Assembly (NCBI GenBank): GCA_963675135.1
Contig: OY776126.1
Span: 21,393,195-21,457,194, forward strand
Length of the DNA: 64,000 nucleotides
Direction of reading: 5' to 3'
Source of the DNA: Galeopsis tetrahit
Lineage: Eukaryota; Streptophyta; Magnoliopsida; Lamiales; Lamiaceae
Shown here: one piece after another, positions 1 to 12,573 of the stretch
Position numbering within the stretch: the first letter of the stretch is position 1
Layout: the number at the start of each line of letters is the position of its first letter
Notes under the pieces: generated by a model
What the model was told of the DNA's origin: nothing
The model's input: the letters and a program-made list of their open reading frames with translations, nothing else
Databases searched by the model: none
Made by a program: the position numbers and the translations under genes

Positions 1-158
1 CAGTGGAAACAAACTAATTTCCCCATGTATTATTTCTGCAAAAATAATTTGGGAGTGGAGAATCTTCCTCATTCGGAGTGTAATTTATACGACAATGACC
101 TCTATAATTTTGATTATAAGTTCATCATCTTCTCAGCCAAATCTCCAAATTTCCAAAA

Positions 159-3076
159 ATGTTGAAATTCCTCCTCTGTATAACCCTCCTCCTCGCTCTT
201 TCCGAGAAACTCAGCGGCTCCGCCGACGCGCCGCTTCTCCTGCCCAGTCAAGCCTGCATCGCTGACGCCGATCTTAATTACCGACCGGTCATCGGAATTC
301 TCAGCCACCCTGGGGATGGCGGCTCCGGCGCCATCACTAGGGCCTCCTCCTATATCGCCGCCTCTTATGTGAAGTTTGTTGAATCTGGCGGAGCTAGAGT
401 TATTCCTCTCATCTACAATGAACCTTGGAAGGTTTTATTAAAAGTAATCGCCTCTTTTTTCTTAATAATCGTATCTCTTTTCTCTGCCTGTGACTTCCAA
501 TTCAATTTCATTAATTAAATGTTTGAATTCACATATTGACTACTTGCCCTTTTGTAAGCCCCAAATTTCTAGTTTTTGTTTTACTCAACTTTTATGCATT
601 TATTGTGCTTTAAGCCTTTGAAAAAGAAAGCAGAATTTAATCTTAGAAGGAAGATAGTCCACAATCTGCTGCAATGCTTCAGTTATGATGCATTAGTACA
701 CTACCTGCTTTTGATTAAGTTGTGTTATTTGTTAAAATGAATCTGGATTCATATATGTCCTCACAAATGTATGTTGCAGAAACTCAGTTTGGTTAATGGA
801 GTGATCTTCACAGGAGGGAATGCCAAAATCGGTGTCTACCGTGATGTTCTTGCAAGGATTTTCGAGGTAATTGATGGCCTCGGCAATTCTTGCTAAAATT
901 GAAACCAACATGGCTCTCCTTCCTAGTAATTTAGATGAATATGATGGAATGATTTGTTGCAATCAAATATAAAAGGTAGCTAGGCTGAATTAAATTTCAT
1001 GTTTTGGCTATAATCTGATTAGCTTCCCAGATCTTTGCATGCTTTGCTGGATGATATAGTCATTTATCTTGTAAATGCCAATCTAGTTATGCTATTAATT
1101 TATTATTCAGGGAAAATTAATAAAATGGAGGAGATGGATGGCATATCTCAATTATGACTCAGATATTTTCATATATGTTTTTAGTGCAGATTGTCAAGAA
1201 AAAGAATGATGCTGAAAATCATTTCCCATTGTTTGCCATCTGCTTAGGTTTCGAACTTCTAGCAGAGATAGTGAGTGAGGTAATGCATTGATTGCGTGTA
1301 TAACTTTTTGTATGAAACTGCCATCCTTGATCAATCTAAGGTTTCCATTTTCATTCTGGTTACAGGACAGAAACATCCTGGACACATTTAATGCACATAA
1401 TCAAACTTCTACATTGCAGTTCAGGAATGGCATAACCATAACAGAAACTATGTTCCGAAGGTATAACTGAAGTTAATTTAAAAACTCGTGTTTCTTTAAT
1501 CGGTTTTCTTATTAACTTGAAATTTTGGTGAACTATACAGTCCTTACAAGCTAATAGTTGTTTTGAGTTATAGAAATAGAGTTATTTGATCAATTTCCAA
1601 TATAATTCTCTAAAATCCTGTGTGGATTGCTTTGTTCTTGTATAGTTTTCCTCCATATTTTCTACGGGAGATGAGTACAAAAGGTCTTGCGATGCAAAAT
1701 CATGGGGTAAGTGCTCTTTCCTTCCAATGTTAAGTGATGATAGTTTAATAAATTACTACTTATCTTCCTATGGCATGTACAGAAAAATCATTTGGTATAT
1801 GTTCTGAAAACATTTACTTTAATTTATGGCATCTGATTTCACAATTTAGTACTAGTTATATAACCAACCATTAAATTTCATGTTTGACTTATGTAGTATG
1901 GGGTATCACCCAAAAAGTTCGAAAAGAGCAAGAAACTTTCTGGCTTCTTTGAGATCTTAACTACCTCTGCAGATAAATATGGCAAGGTATATCTAAGAAG
2001 CCACCTTTTCATGTATTATTTATCTTAAATTTATTTGTGGTACATTTTCTTGACACCGGTGATTTTGTTATCAGATCTATGTTTCTACGATGAAGGCACG
2101 CAAATACCCTGTGACTGCTGTTCAGTGGCACCCAGAGGTACTATCTTAATTCTTAAGATGTGACTCAAACCACAACTCTCCTTATCTGTTTGCAGAATTG
2201 AATCACTACATTCTTCTTGAGAGCAATTCATTTTGAAGTTACTGTTGCATCTTTTTGGAGATTTTGAACTATATATTATGAGCAAGGAATACATACATAC
2301 ATACATATACTCCTATATACTATGCTCATACGAATGGTATTCATTATCTTTTTTATGTTCATTTCTTTTATGGATTGGAGTTAACACTTTTACTACTACT
2401 ATATTCCAGAGAGCACGTCTATCTAATGGTTTTGAATTTAGATGAAATTAAATATTTTGTCTTGAAACTCATGCAAAATTCTGTGCATTCCCCCTGCAGA
2501 AAAATGCCTTTGAATGGGGCACCACGTTACGGATTCCACACTACGAAAATGCAACTCGAGTCACTCAGCTTGTTGCCAACTTTGTTGTGAGGTAATATTA
2601 CTCTCCCTTTCTCTCTCTGTATGTGTGTGTGTTAATTAAACTCCTTTAATCAAAACTTCACAGGGAGGCTAGGAAATCTAAGCAGAGACCATCTCGGCTT
2701 ACAGTGCTCGATTACCTCATATATAATTACAAGCCTACCTATACTGGAAAGCATGGGTAACACACTTTCTCCCTCTCTCTTTCTATATATATCAAGAAAG
2801 AAATTAGTAGTACTCCGTATTAGTTTTCTAATTATTTAATTTCCGTTTTCGTTAGTTCCTCATTTGAATTGAAATGTTTCTTTATTTGTTAGTTTCCCTT
2901 TTTGTTCATGGTCCTTTAGGCTACGTTTTGAAGCACTTCTCATGATTATTGAATTATTTCTTTTCTCTAGTAATTTTCTCTCAACTCAATTCATCGGCGT
3001 CCTAATCAATATACACATATCTCATGTTTTCCATATTTGCAGGAAGGGGTTTGACCAGGTTTACGTTTTCACATAG
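159..3076 (+). CDS. GGH: Gamma-glutamyl hydrolase, copy 1 (10 exons)
   Basis: Folate gamma-glutamyl hydrolase, class-I glutamine amidotransferase-like fold, family C26; in plants it trims polyglutamate tails from folates in the vacuole (family knowledge). My exon model is 159-443, 780-866, 1190-1279, 1366-1460, 1646-1706, 1897-1986, 2075-2137, 2500-2591, 2664-2756 and 3043-3076. All introns are GT-AG and the sum is 990 nt, giving 329 residues. The N-terminus is a hydrophobic signal peptide (about residues 1-22). Family marks are NYRPVIGILSHPGDG, the nucleophile Cys142 in AICLGFE (exon 3), and catalytic His255 in QWHPE (exon 7). All phases match the second copy at 38 kb. The start is the first Met, directly before the signal peptide. 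Only 158 bp of upstream DNA is in view; TATA-like stretches lie near 80-110. The gene appears intact. Confidence 0.93.
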
Positions 3077-3722
3077 CTAGTTTTGGTCTCTGAAATTACT
3101 GGCACACAGCAATGGCTCATGGAGCTGTAAATAAACATTGCTCTTAATTAGCCAAAGTAGTATTATGTGTATTTTTCTAAATGGATTTCACTAACCATCT
3201 ATTTTATCTAATCTAATCTTATTAATTTCGAATCAGAAGTCTTCTTGAATGATTTTGCAATGATATTGAATTTGAAGAACGTAGTTGAATGCACAAAGAA
3301 CACCGATTAAATGAATTTAACACCTTAATCTCAAATAGAAAACCGTTTTAATTGATTTTTCAGATTTTTGTGATAATTTTGCTTTCTCTTGTGACACTCT
3401 AATGCATTATACCTTTAAACTTTTTTTTTTTTTGAATATTCCTCCATTTCATATTAACCTGTACTAAAAATTGGGTAAAATTTTGAATAATAATTTTATA
3501 AATTTTTATGTATAAAATAAATAAAAGGGTTGAATTGTATATATACATGAACTTGACTGCAATGATATTTTACATAAAATTGTAAAGATGTTGGAGTTTT
3601 TTTTTTTGACAGAAAAAGATATTAGAGTTAAATGAGTTAAAAATGGTAAAGATAATCGAGTTAAATGGATATTCAACTTAGTAGGGTGGTTCTTTTATAT
3701 TAATACTCAGACTACTTTGTAT
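3077..3722. other. 3' flank of GGH copy 1, no gene seen
   Basis: An AATAAA polyadenylation-type signal lies at 3130-3135, 54 bp after the stop codon. The rest is AT-rich with short homopolymers and no supportable reading frame. Confidence 0.6.
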
Positions 3723-4779
3723 CAGAGTGTCGTATGGTGTTGTATGACTACCGTAGTCAATTAAATCGGAACCATTAAAAATCAAATTTAAAGGCTCAAA
3801 TCTGATGATCTGTTATCTTTTGTACTTTGTGTTAAAAATATTCATCTATGTATCTTATGGTGTCATGCATTGATTTTTTTATATTTAATTTAATTAATTA
3901 AAATTTTAATTAATTAAAATATATAATTATAAAATTACGTTTGTATCCTAATACATTAATATTTATTAATTTAATTAAAATATGTATTTTTAAAATTACC
4001 TATTTACCCTTATATTATATTATTAATAAAATTAAAAAATAAAATTAAACTAAAATAAAATAAAAATCAGAATAAACTAAAATAAAAATCAGATAAACTA
4101 AATTTTTTTTTTTTTTTTACTGAATTTCGACCGTGCAACCAGGCACGGCTGTTGGACTGTGAAAGTGAGCACTTACAACACATTTTTTGGATTGCACGAT
4201 TTACTGAGTATTGACCGTGCAACCGTGCACGACTGTTGGACCGTGCAAGTGAGTACTTCGGGTGACTGAGTATCGACCGTGCAACCGTGCACGACTTTTG
4301 GACCGTGCAAGTGGGTACTTCCAGTACATTTTTTAATTTACATAGGTGACTGAGTATAGACCATACAACCGTGCAAGTGAGCACTTCTATAACATTTATC
4401 GATGTACACGGGTGACTGAGTATAGACCATGCAATCCTGCACGACTCCTGGATCGTGCAAAATACCACTTACAATACATTTTTCAATTTACACGAGTTAC
4501 TGAGAATAGACCGTGCAATTGTGCACGGCTGCTGAACCGTGCACAATCAAAATTTTGCTTATATAAAAAGGGTAGAATAGTAATATATATATATATATAT
4601 ATATTAAAAAAAATTAATAAAAGAAGGGTAATATAGTAAATAACAAAATACAATTTAAAAAATAATTTAATTAATTTAAACATGTATAACAAGTAGCAAG
4701 TTCATACGACGCATACGACGCCACGTGCCGCGATTCGTGCGCTGACTACATAGTCACTTTGTACAATTTAACTACACTA
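3723..4779. repeat. Repeat R1, first copy of a dispersed element
   Basis: About 1.06 kb that recurs in the same orientation at 33740-37576 (R2), where it is split by a 2.7-kb insertion. It starts near CAGAGTGTCGTATGGTG and ends near CATAGTCACTTTGTAC. Both ends carry doubled GTCGTATG motifs pointing inward, and the extreme ends are imperfectly inverted (CAGAGTG / CAAAGTG), which suggests a DNA element. No clean target duplication was found, so the class is unassigned. The centre holds a tandem array described separately. Confidence 0.7.
4128..4545. repeat. Tandem array with palindromic GTGCAC core
   Basis: About six units of roughly 60-80 bp, each with a run like GACCGTGCAACCGTGCACG, then a GGACCGTGCAAGTGAG segment and a spacer containing TGACTGAGTAT. 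Each unit can form short hairpins around CGTGCACG. Units differ by substitutions and length. Open frames across the array are a by-product of the repeat, not a gene. Confidence 0.8.
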
Positions 4780-4977
4780 AAAAAACCCTTGTTGTAATAT
4801 TGCGATGTTTTAAGGAGATTGTTTAAAAGTGTTTTTGCTATTTAGGTAAATGTCTTCAAGTATGGGACACCCAAAATGGTAAAAGGGGTCTTCAAGTATG
4901 GGACGGAGGGAGTATATATTTTTCTAAATATTTCATTTTTTTATTTAAATTATTTTTATTAAACATTTCAAAATTAA
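4780..4977. other. Stowaway-type right end (remnant)
   Basis: The stretch ending at 4912 reads GGGACGGAGGGAG followed by TA, the inverted form of the plant Stowaway terminus CTCCCTCCGTCCC. A second imperfect copy of its subterminal sequence (CTTCAAGTATGGGAC) precedes it. No matching left end is evident. Nothing else seen here. Confidence 0.5.
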
Positions 4978-4979
4978 TA

Positions 4980-7633
4980 CTCTCTCCGTCCCGGTATAAG
5001 TTTCTCACTTCTTTTCAGTGTTTTGATTAAGGAATATAAATTATAAAGTAATAGATGTAATACAAATGATGTTATGGTGAGAGAGAAAATAGTAGTATGA
5101 GATGAATTATAATAAAATAATAGATAAAATATAAGTGATGTGATTGAGAGAGAAAAAATAATTTGCTAAAACAAGAATTTTATATGAAGACCTAATTTTT
5201 AAATCGAGTCTCAATATAAGTACTCATTTTATAAGTGTCTCAATTCGAGACTTGATTTACAAATTTATCTCAATTTAAAATAGCAAAAACTTATATGCAA
5301 TATTGCATACATGCAATCAATATTGCATACATGCAATATTGACCAATTAAGTCAAAATTTGCGGGTCAAAGCGGGTTAACGTGGGTCAACCTTAATTATA
5401 ATATTTATTTTCACTCTAAAATATTATCTTATGACCAAAATTATATTACTACATGACATAAATTTTGTCACTACAAAACCAAAAGTGTATTACTGCAAAT
5501 TCAAAAATATTCTGGACACTTATTATTTTTGAGCAAAATTACTAAAATAATCCTGACTTATTCGGGTGATACTACATGACTAAAAAGGTCACAAAAAGGT
5601 CAAAAGTGTATTACTATCTGTCCAAAAATATTTGGGACAGTTAATTTTTTGGGTGAATTTATAAAATGTTTTGACATGTAATATTAAATTTTTGGTCTTG
5701 TAGTGGTAATTTTTTGACCTTGTAGTAACAATATTTTGGTCATGTAATAAACCACCTATTTGCGACCCGTGAATTTTCTGGGCAACTCAAATTCGGGCTT
5801 AAGACCCGCAATTTTTTAAAAATTATTTTAATTTAATTTTTAGACTAAATGGACTTAGAATTTTGACCTGATCAAATTAATATAAGATGCATGTATGAAA
5901 TATTTCGACTAGCCCATTTAAGATTTCATTTAAATTATTTAGTTTGAATTATATAAAAAATAAAATTAAAGTCATATAATTAAAATGATTTTTTTTTTAT
6001 AAAAAGAAAGAATTATTTAGAAAATATATATATATATAATTAAAATGATTTTTTTATGCAGATTTTCTGGGGTGGGAGGAATCGATTTTTGTTTTTTATT
6101 TCTTTTTAATAAAAGTTAATATTTTGTAAAAATAAGTGGAATCGAATTTTTTAAATAAAAATTATAAATTAGTAAAAAATCTCAAATTTCAGTAAGAATG
6201 GAGTATATAAAAGAAACAAAAAATTCGAAAAAAGGTAGATTTCAAAAAAATAAATTAAAAAAATTGCATATTTTGCAAACTAGATTTGAAAAACTCCGTT
6301 ATGATTTTTTTATTTGTTTTACTTTTAAGATTAAATTTGAAAAACTCAATTATGACTATTTTTTATTACTTAAAAATGTTGGGCCTTGAATCGAGACAAA
6401 AGAACATAAATCAAATCTTTAAGTTGAAAACAAAGTAAAAATTGAATCTTGAATTGAGACACTTATAAAATAAAATGAGAACTTATATCACAAAAACGTA
6501 TATGCAATATTGCATACATGATTGACTAATTAAGTCAATTGAATTGAAAATATTAACTTATTAAATCAATGTGCTGAAAATATATATTATTGGACCACCA
6601 TTAATTCATTTGGGTTAATTCTTAATCTATTTGTAATCTAGCATGCTTGTGTTTTAATTTTGACCAAATTTTTTAATCCATTTATTTTACCAGTTTCTGT
6701 GATTTTTTTATTTTATTGTCGAACGCGGGATATTAAATGTAGTAATTCAAATGGTAATATGTAATAACACACATTATTTTATGTATTAATAACACAAACT
6801 ATTTTATATAATAATACAAATTCTTTTATTTAGTAACACGTTTTTTCTTGTATTTTTGTTAATATAGTAACTCACATTATAATACGTAGTAACATATATT
6901 ATCGCATGTAGTAAACACAATAATCATGTTGTAATACAAATTATTTGATAAAGTTACATATAGTAACAAACGCATATTTAATATAGTAATTCAAACGGTA
7001 GTATGTAGTGACATATAATTTTTTATGTAGTTAAACACATTATTACATGTAGTAATAACACAATTTTATATAGTAATACTGATTCTTTTATGTAATATTT
7101 TTTCTAGTATTTTAATTTATTAAGTAACTCACATTGTAGCATATAATACATGTATTATTGCATGTCTTAATACAAAATAAATTTGATCCATAATAATTAT
7201 TAAATAATATTTAAAGAAAATAGAAAATATTTAAAGATTAAGGCCGTCGTAAATTGCAGCGTTCGACCGTGACCTGGGTTGGTCGAAACTGCTCGGAGAA
7301 GACGACTAGGTACAATTTCTGCCAGTGGGTGTATTATAAAAAATGTGGGAGTGAATTGAGTTGTCAATGGGTGTATTTATAAAAAATGTGGATGTGAATT
7401 GAGGTGACAATGAATGTATTTATAAACTGAAATGCATATATGCAATATTTCACATCAGAGTAGTCCTACTTATATTGAGACTAAGCCTAAAAATTGGGTC
7501 TTGATATGAAAATTTTCCTTTGCTAAAAATGGAATGGTTGTGGGACATCTAAAATTGGGAAACTTATTGTGTGCTAAAAATGGAATGGTTGTGGGACATC
7601 TAAAATTGGGAAACTTATTGTTGGACGAGGGAG
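4980..7633. mobile_element. Stowaway MITE split by a larger element
   Basis: Left end CTCTCTCCGTCCCGG follows TA (4978-4979). Right end GGACGAGGGAG precedes TA (7634-7635). Removing the insertion at 5172-7518 leaves about 0.3 kb, a normal Stowaway size. A roughly 51-bp segment of the right arm (AATGGAATGGTTGTGGGAC onward) is directly duplicated at about 7523-7620; the paralogous segment at 10.1 kb has it once. Confidence 0.75.
5172..7518. mobile_element. Non-autonomous Mutator-like element, 2.35 kb
   Basis: It is flanked by the 10-bp direct repeat TTTGCTAAAA (5162-5171 and 7519-7528). The ends form about 50-bp imperfect inverted repeats: left GAATTTTATATGAAGACC, right (reverse complement) AAATTTTCATATCAAGACC, both running into GTCTCAATATAAGTA. 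Long terminal repeats plus 9-10 bp target duplications are typical of MULEs. No transposase is visible. The interior is AT-rich with repeats such as GCAATATTGCATACATG and one GC-richer stretch of about 75 bp at 7243-7320. Confidence 0.75.
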
Positions 7634-8454
7634 TATATTATTTGATTTTAAGTTTTTTTTATTTGACTTTTTAGAACTATAAATTTAAGTTTTAATGAAG
7701 ATTTTTAATTCATAAATAATTTAGAGTAATTTCAGAATTTTTATTAGATTATTATATGGTTTCAAAAGAAATATAAACTGTATTCAGATTATATTGATTT
7801 TTTTTAAAAAAAAATTAGTCTTACATAATATTTAAATTAAATATACAATTTTTTAATTAATTTATAATTTGAGAATATATTGATTATATAATTTATTTAT
7901 TTTTAATATTAGTTTTCAAACTAATAGTTTTCACCGGGGAGTTATAGGGATAGGACAAATTCTGACTTATTCGGCTACTACATGACTAAAACAATATTAA
8001 TACAAAATTAAAATTTTATCACAACAAGGTCAAAAGTGTATTACTATCTGTCCAAAAATATTTGGGACAGTTAATTTTTTGGGTGAATTTGTAAAATGTT
8101 TTGACATGTAGTATTAAATTTTTGGTCTTGTAGTGGTAATTTTTTGACCTTGTAGTAACAATATTTTGGTCATGTAATAAACCACCTATTTGCGACCCGT
8201 GAATTTTCTGGGCAACTCGAATTCGAGCTTATGACCCGTGAATTTTTTAAAATTATTTTAATTTAATTTTTAGACTAAATGGGCTTAGGATTTTGACTTC
8301 ATCAAATTAATATGGAATGCATGTATGAAATATTTCGACTAGACCATTTAAGATTTCATTTAAATTATTTAGTTTGAATTATCTAAAAAAATAAAATTAA
8401 TTTTATTTCTTTTTAATAAAAGTTACTCCCTCCCTCCGTCCCGCTATAAACTTT

Positions 8455-8512
<58 letters not shown>

Positions 8513-10533
8513 TGTTTTGATTAAGAAATATGATAAAATAATAGATAAAGTATAAGTGATGTGATGGTGAGAGAGAAAATAATAGATATGTATTAGATTT
8601 TTTTTTTTTTTGATGGAAATATGATAAAATAATAGATAAAGTATAGATATGTATTAGATGAAGTATGATAAAATAATAGATAAAGATGTGATTGGAAAAG
8701 AGAAAATAATATGCCAAAAATGGAAAGTGGAAAACTTATAGTGGAACGGAGGGAGTAATATTTTGTAAAAATAAGTGGAATCGAATTTTTTAAATAAAAA
8801 TTATAAATTAGTAAAAAATCTCAAATTTCAGTAAGAATTATATAAAAGAAACAAAAAATTCGAAAAAAAAAGGTAGATTTCAAAAAAATAAATTAAAAAA
8901 ATTGCATATTTTGCAAACTAGATTTGAAAAACTCCGTTATGATTTTTTTATTTGTTTTACTTTTAAGATTAAATTTGAAAAACTCAATTATGACTATTTT
9001 TTATTACTTAAAAATGTTGGGCCTTGAATCGAGACAAAAGAACATAAATCAAATCTTAAGTTGAAAACAAAGTAAAAATTGAATCTTGAATTGAGACACT
9101 TATAAAATAAAATGAGAACTTATATCACAAAAACGTATATGCAATATTGCATACATGATTGACTAATTAAGTCAATTGAATTGAAAATATTGACTTATTA
9201 AATCAATGTGCTGAAAATATATATTATTGGAACCATTAATTCTCAATCTATTTGTAATCTAGTTTGCTTGTGTTTTAATTTTGACCAAATTTTTTAATCC
9301 GTTTATTTTACCAATTTCTGTGATTTTTTTATTTTATTGTCGAACGCGGGATATTAAATGTAGTAATTCAAATGGTAATATGTAATAACACAAACTATTT
9401 TATATAATAATACAAATTCTTTTATTTAGTAACACGTTTTTTCTTGTATTTTTGTTAATATAGTAACTCACATTATAATACGTAGTAACATATATTATCG
9501 CATGTAGTAAACACAATAACCATGTTGTAATACAAATTATTTGATAAAGTTACATATAGTAACAAACGCATATTCAATGTAGTAATTCAAACGGTAGTAT
9601 GTAGTGACATATAATTTTTTATGTAGTTAAACACATTATTACATGTAGTAATAACACAATTTTATATAGTAATACTGATTCTTTTATGTAATATTTTTTC
9701 TAGTATTTTAATTTATTAATAACTCACATTATAGCATATAGTACATGTATTATTGCATGTCTTAATACAAAATAAATTTGATCCATAATAATTATTAAAG
9801 AATATTTTAAAAAATAGAAAATATTTAAAGATTAGGGCCGTCGTAAATTGCAGCGTTCGACCGTGACTTGGGTTGGTCGAAACTGCTCGGAGAAGACGAC
9901 TAGATACAATTTTTGTCAGTGGGTGTATTATAAAAAAATGTGGGAGTGAATTGAGTTGTCAGTGAGTGTATTTATAAAAAATGTGGATGTGAATTGAGCT
10001 GACAGTGAATGTATTTATAAAGAATGTGAGTGTGAATGACTGAAATGCATATATGCAATATTTCACATCAGACTAAGCCTAAAAATTGGGTCTTGATATG
10101 AAAATTTTCCTTTGCTAATAATGGAATGGTTGTGGGACATCTAAAATTGGGAAACTTATTGTGAGATGAGGGAGTATATTATTTGATTTTAAGTTTTTTT
10201 TTATTTGACTATATAAAAGTTTTATAGTTTTTTTTAGTTTTTTTAGAACTATAAATTTAAGTTTTAATGAAGATTTTTAATTCATAAATAATTTAGAGTA
10301 ATTTTAGAATTTTTATTAGATTATTATATGGTTTCAAAAGAAATATAAACTGTATTCAGATTATGTATTGATTTTTTTAAAAAAAAATTAGTCTTACATA
10401 ATATTTAAATTAAATATACAATTTTTTAATTAATTTATAATTTGAGAATATATTGATTATATAATTTATTTATTTTTAATATTAGTTTTCAAACTAATGG
10501 TTTTCATCGGAGAGTTATTGGGATTGGACAAAT
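5551..10533. repeat. Tandem segmental duplication (two units)
   Basis: Unit A is about 5551-7960 and unit B about 7961-10533, in head-to-tail order. Both start at CTGACTTATTCGG and end at GGACAAAT. The unit covers most of the Mutator-like element at 5172, its right end, the right end of the host Stowaway, and flanking AT-rich DNA. B lacks the element's left end, so the duplication came after that insertion. Small indels and substitutions separate the units. The frames in it are not genes. Confidence 0.85.
8426..8755. mobile_element. Stowaway MITE in duplication unit B
   Basis: 330 bp with inverted ends CTCCCTCCCTCCGTCCC and GGAACGGAGGGAG, flanked by TA (8424-8425 and 8756-8757). Unit A at 6116-6119 has the uninserted TTAA context, so this is a clean insertion with a preserved empty site. 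A run of about 54 T lies at 8458-8511. Confidence 0.9.
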
Positions 10534-11212
10534 CTTGCATAAAAAAAAAAGACCACTTTCGAATTTCAGGATTAAAAGTGTGATTTGGTAATATTCTTAC
10601 AGGATTAAAAAAAAAAAAAAAAGTAATTTTCCTATCTTGTGTTGAGCATCACAAGTCGCCTCCAGTTGAACCTTTGCTTCAGTAAGTAGGACTTCAGCAT
10701 GTTTCCGATCAACCTCGTCCCCCAGTATACTTCTTCTCGTCCCCCAGTATACTTCTTTCTTCAGAAATAATATGACACTTCTTCTTCAAAAAATAATATG
10801 ACACTTCTTCCTCTAGAAATAATATGACACTACTCTCTAGTTGCTAGCGTCGAGTAGCTAGTGGGCAAATCTAGTCCCAACGAGCCCTCAAGAAACGCCT
10901 TTCAGCCTCGTGCCTCTGTCGTAACTACTCAATTTTCCCAATCTTGTGGTGAGCATCCTACGCAACAACCGCAGCCTCTTCCATTTAGGACTTCAGTATG
11001 TTTCCGATCAACCTCGTTCCCCTCGTACACTTCTTCCTCTAGAAATATGACCCTACTCTCTAGTTGCTGGCAAGCGTCGAGTAGTGAGCGAATCTTGTCC
11101 CAACGAGCCCTCAAGAAACGCCTTTTAGGCTCGTGCCTCTATCGTAACTGCTCTCCCATTCTACAAGAATCCAAGCCCTCAAGAAGCCGCAAGTCTTTTT
11201 GAAGCATACTTC
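10534..11212. repeat. Imperfect duplicated coding-like debris
   Basis: Two degenerate copies of one sequence (about 10640-10930 and 10935-11160) share TTTCCGATCAACCTCGT, AATATGACAC and GAGCCCTCAAGAAACGCC. Local duplications (CCCCCAGTATACTTCTT) occur in the first copy. On the minus strand the second copy reads as a charged, coiled-coil-like peptide (10929-11114) that I do not recognise. No intact gene. Confidence 0.5.
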
Positions 11213-11470
11213 TTACTGCAGAAATCACACCTAAGAATCTCCGAGGAAGATTTACTGCACTCAAACAATTGTTGGTATCTTGTGGTATCTCGATAATGTT
11301 TCTTGTCGGTAATTTCATCTCCTGGCGCCTATTGGCTTTAATAGCTAGCTTCTAGGCCTCTTCTTCATCCAAGATGGGTCGGTTCGATTGAATGGCTGTG
11401 AGGCATCTTTGATTCGCCTCAGGGAGAGGAATGCCAATATTTCCAAAGAAGAAGCTGAAATCAGAGTAAA
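11213..11470 (+). pseudogene. ERD6-like sugar transporter fragment
   Basis: Translation from 11218 gives AEITPKNLRGRFTALKQLL, then a hydrophobic segment ending FISWRLLALI. After a break and frame change it gives GLFFI, then NGCEASLIRLRERNANISKE. These match consecutive parts of plant ERD6-like monosaccharide transporters (major facilitator family): the start and end of one membrane segment and the central cytoplasmic loop. The conserved PESPRWL motif between them is missing, there is a frame change near 11335, and neither end of the gene is present. It is a relic, with no promoter or termini nearby. Confidence 0.75.
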
Positions 11471-12374
11471 TTTGAATGCCTAGTTTAATAAGCAGATTTT
11501 TTTTAATATTTAGGCAGGCAGCATGCTAACTTTGAATGCTTAGGTGTTTCTTGTTCTGGGAATATATATGATGGTATATGATCCCATTAGTGTTGGGATT
11601 TTGAGTTTGGTGTTTAGTAGTCATCTTTACTAATATCTGAAATTTCATTTCTTGCATAAATATGTGATATGCTTGACATTTTGATCCACTAAAGTTATCA
11701 TATGTTTTGATAGGTGATGGGTAGATTATATATTTGATCTAAGTTCTAGAACAACTAATTAAGTTTTTGGATCAAAATGTAAAGAGGCTATAGTTGCTCT
11801 TGTTAATTCTAATGTAAAAACAATGCTTGCCAACATTAAGAAAATGGGCATTTGTATTTATGTGGTGGTGGCATTAGATGTTATTTGTAATGGTGCATAT
11901 TGTTATGCAGGAAATACCGCTCTGCAGATGCAGGAAGGGTTCAGCTACTATGTACCTGAAGCATACGGTCTGAAGGCTCGTTCATCTAAATAACATAGTA
12001 TATCGTGGATTGGTATCTACCCACCTGAAAGGAAGGTTGAGTGACTGAGACAATTTAGTAAATTTAGTTTAAGCTGAAATCTGTAATGCAGTTTTTGCAT
12101 GCAATCCAATATACATAATCCATAAATGGGAGATATAAACATGTATTCCATTACATATGTCTTGGGCAGGAATTGAATTGCTTTAGTTAGATCAGATTAA
12201 GAGCTTCATTGTTGAATATTTATGAATCCGGCCTAAAGAACGGATAGTATCTTGAGAACTGAATGACCATGATTTTTATTGTTGTAAGTTGCATCTCAAA
12301 AATAAGGAAGGAAATAAATGAAAAACAAATCAATAACAAATATATAAAATATAAAAACTAATGCAAAGGGTATT
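11471..12374. other. No intact gene; one exon-like stretch
   Basis: Mostly AT-rich. A GC-richer stretch at about 11911-11992 follows a plausible acceptor (TTATGCAG) and is open for some 27 codons before TAA. The peptide is not recognised. It may be a further gene fragment. Confidence 0.35.
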
Positions 12375-12569
12375 TTTGACATTTAACATTAAACTTCAAT
12401 TTTATCTAACAATCCAAACAACTTTAGTAAAAATTATCATATAAACTTAAAAATTTAATCCATCAATTCAAACATGAATTTTAAATCAACTTTTTAATTT
12501 GTGAACAGTACAATCCCACTAAATCCTATCCCAATATATCTATTCTATCTACTAAACCAAACGAGCCCC
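12375..12569 (-). mobile_element. MITE remnant, GGGGCTCGTTTGG family
   Basis: Read on the minus strand it starts GGGGCTCGTTTGGTTTAG and continues GGATAGGATTTAGTGGGA, then TTTAAAATTCATGTTTG and ATCCAAACAAC-type sequence. A related copy on the plus strand starts at 24000. The sequence style fits PIF/Harbinger-like or hAT-like MITEs. No target duplication was established. Confidence 0.55.
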
Positions 12570-12573
12570 AAAT

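Noticed and set aside
4067..4692. Long frames on both strands across the GTGCAC array (also at 36814-37329)
   Set aside because: They follow the tandem repeat unit on both strands, with no start context or domain, and are by-products of the repeat.
5290..5345. GCAATATTGCATACATGCAATC repeats as a CRISPR-like array
   Set aside because: Short palindromic words without regular spacers in a plant transposon; CRISPR arrays are not expected here.
7243..7320. Possible conserved exon in the MULE interior (also at 9832-9905)
   Set aside because: Only about 75 bp, present twice because of the tandem duplication; no splice context or recognisable peptide.
8403..8717. 104-codon frame on the minus strand
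   Set aside because: Runs through the poly-T tract (poly-Lys) of a MITE; not a gene.
10861..11202. 113-codon plus-strand frame
   Set aside because: Lies in duplicated debris; Ser/Pro-rich without motif; the minus strand is at least as coding-like.
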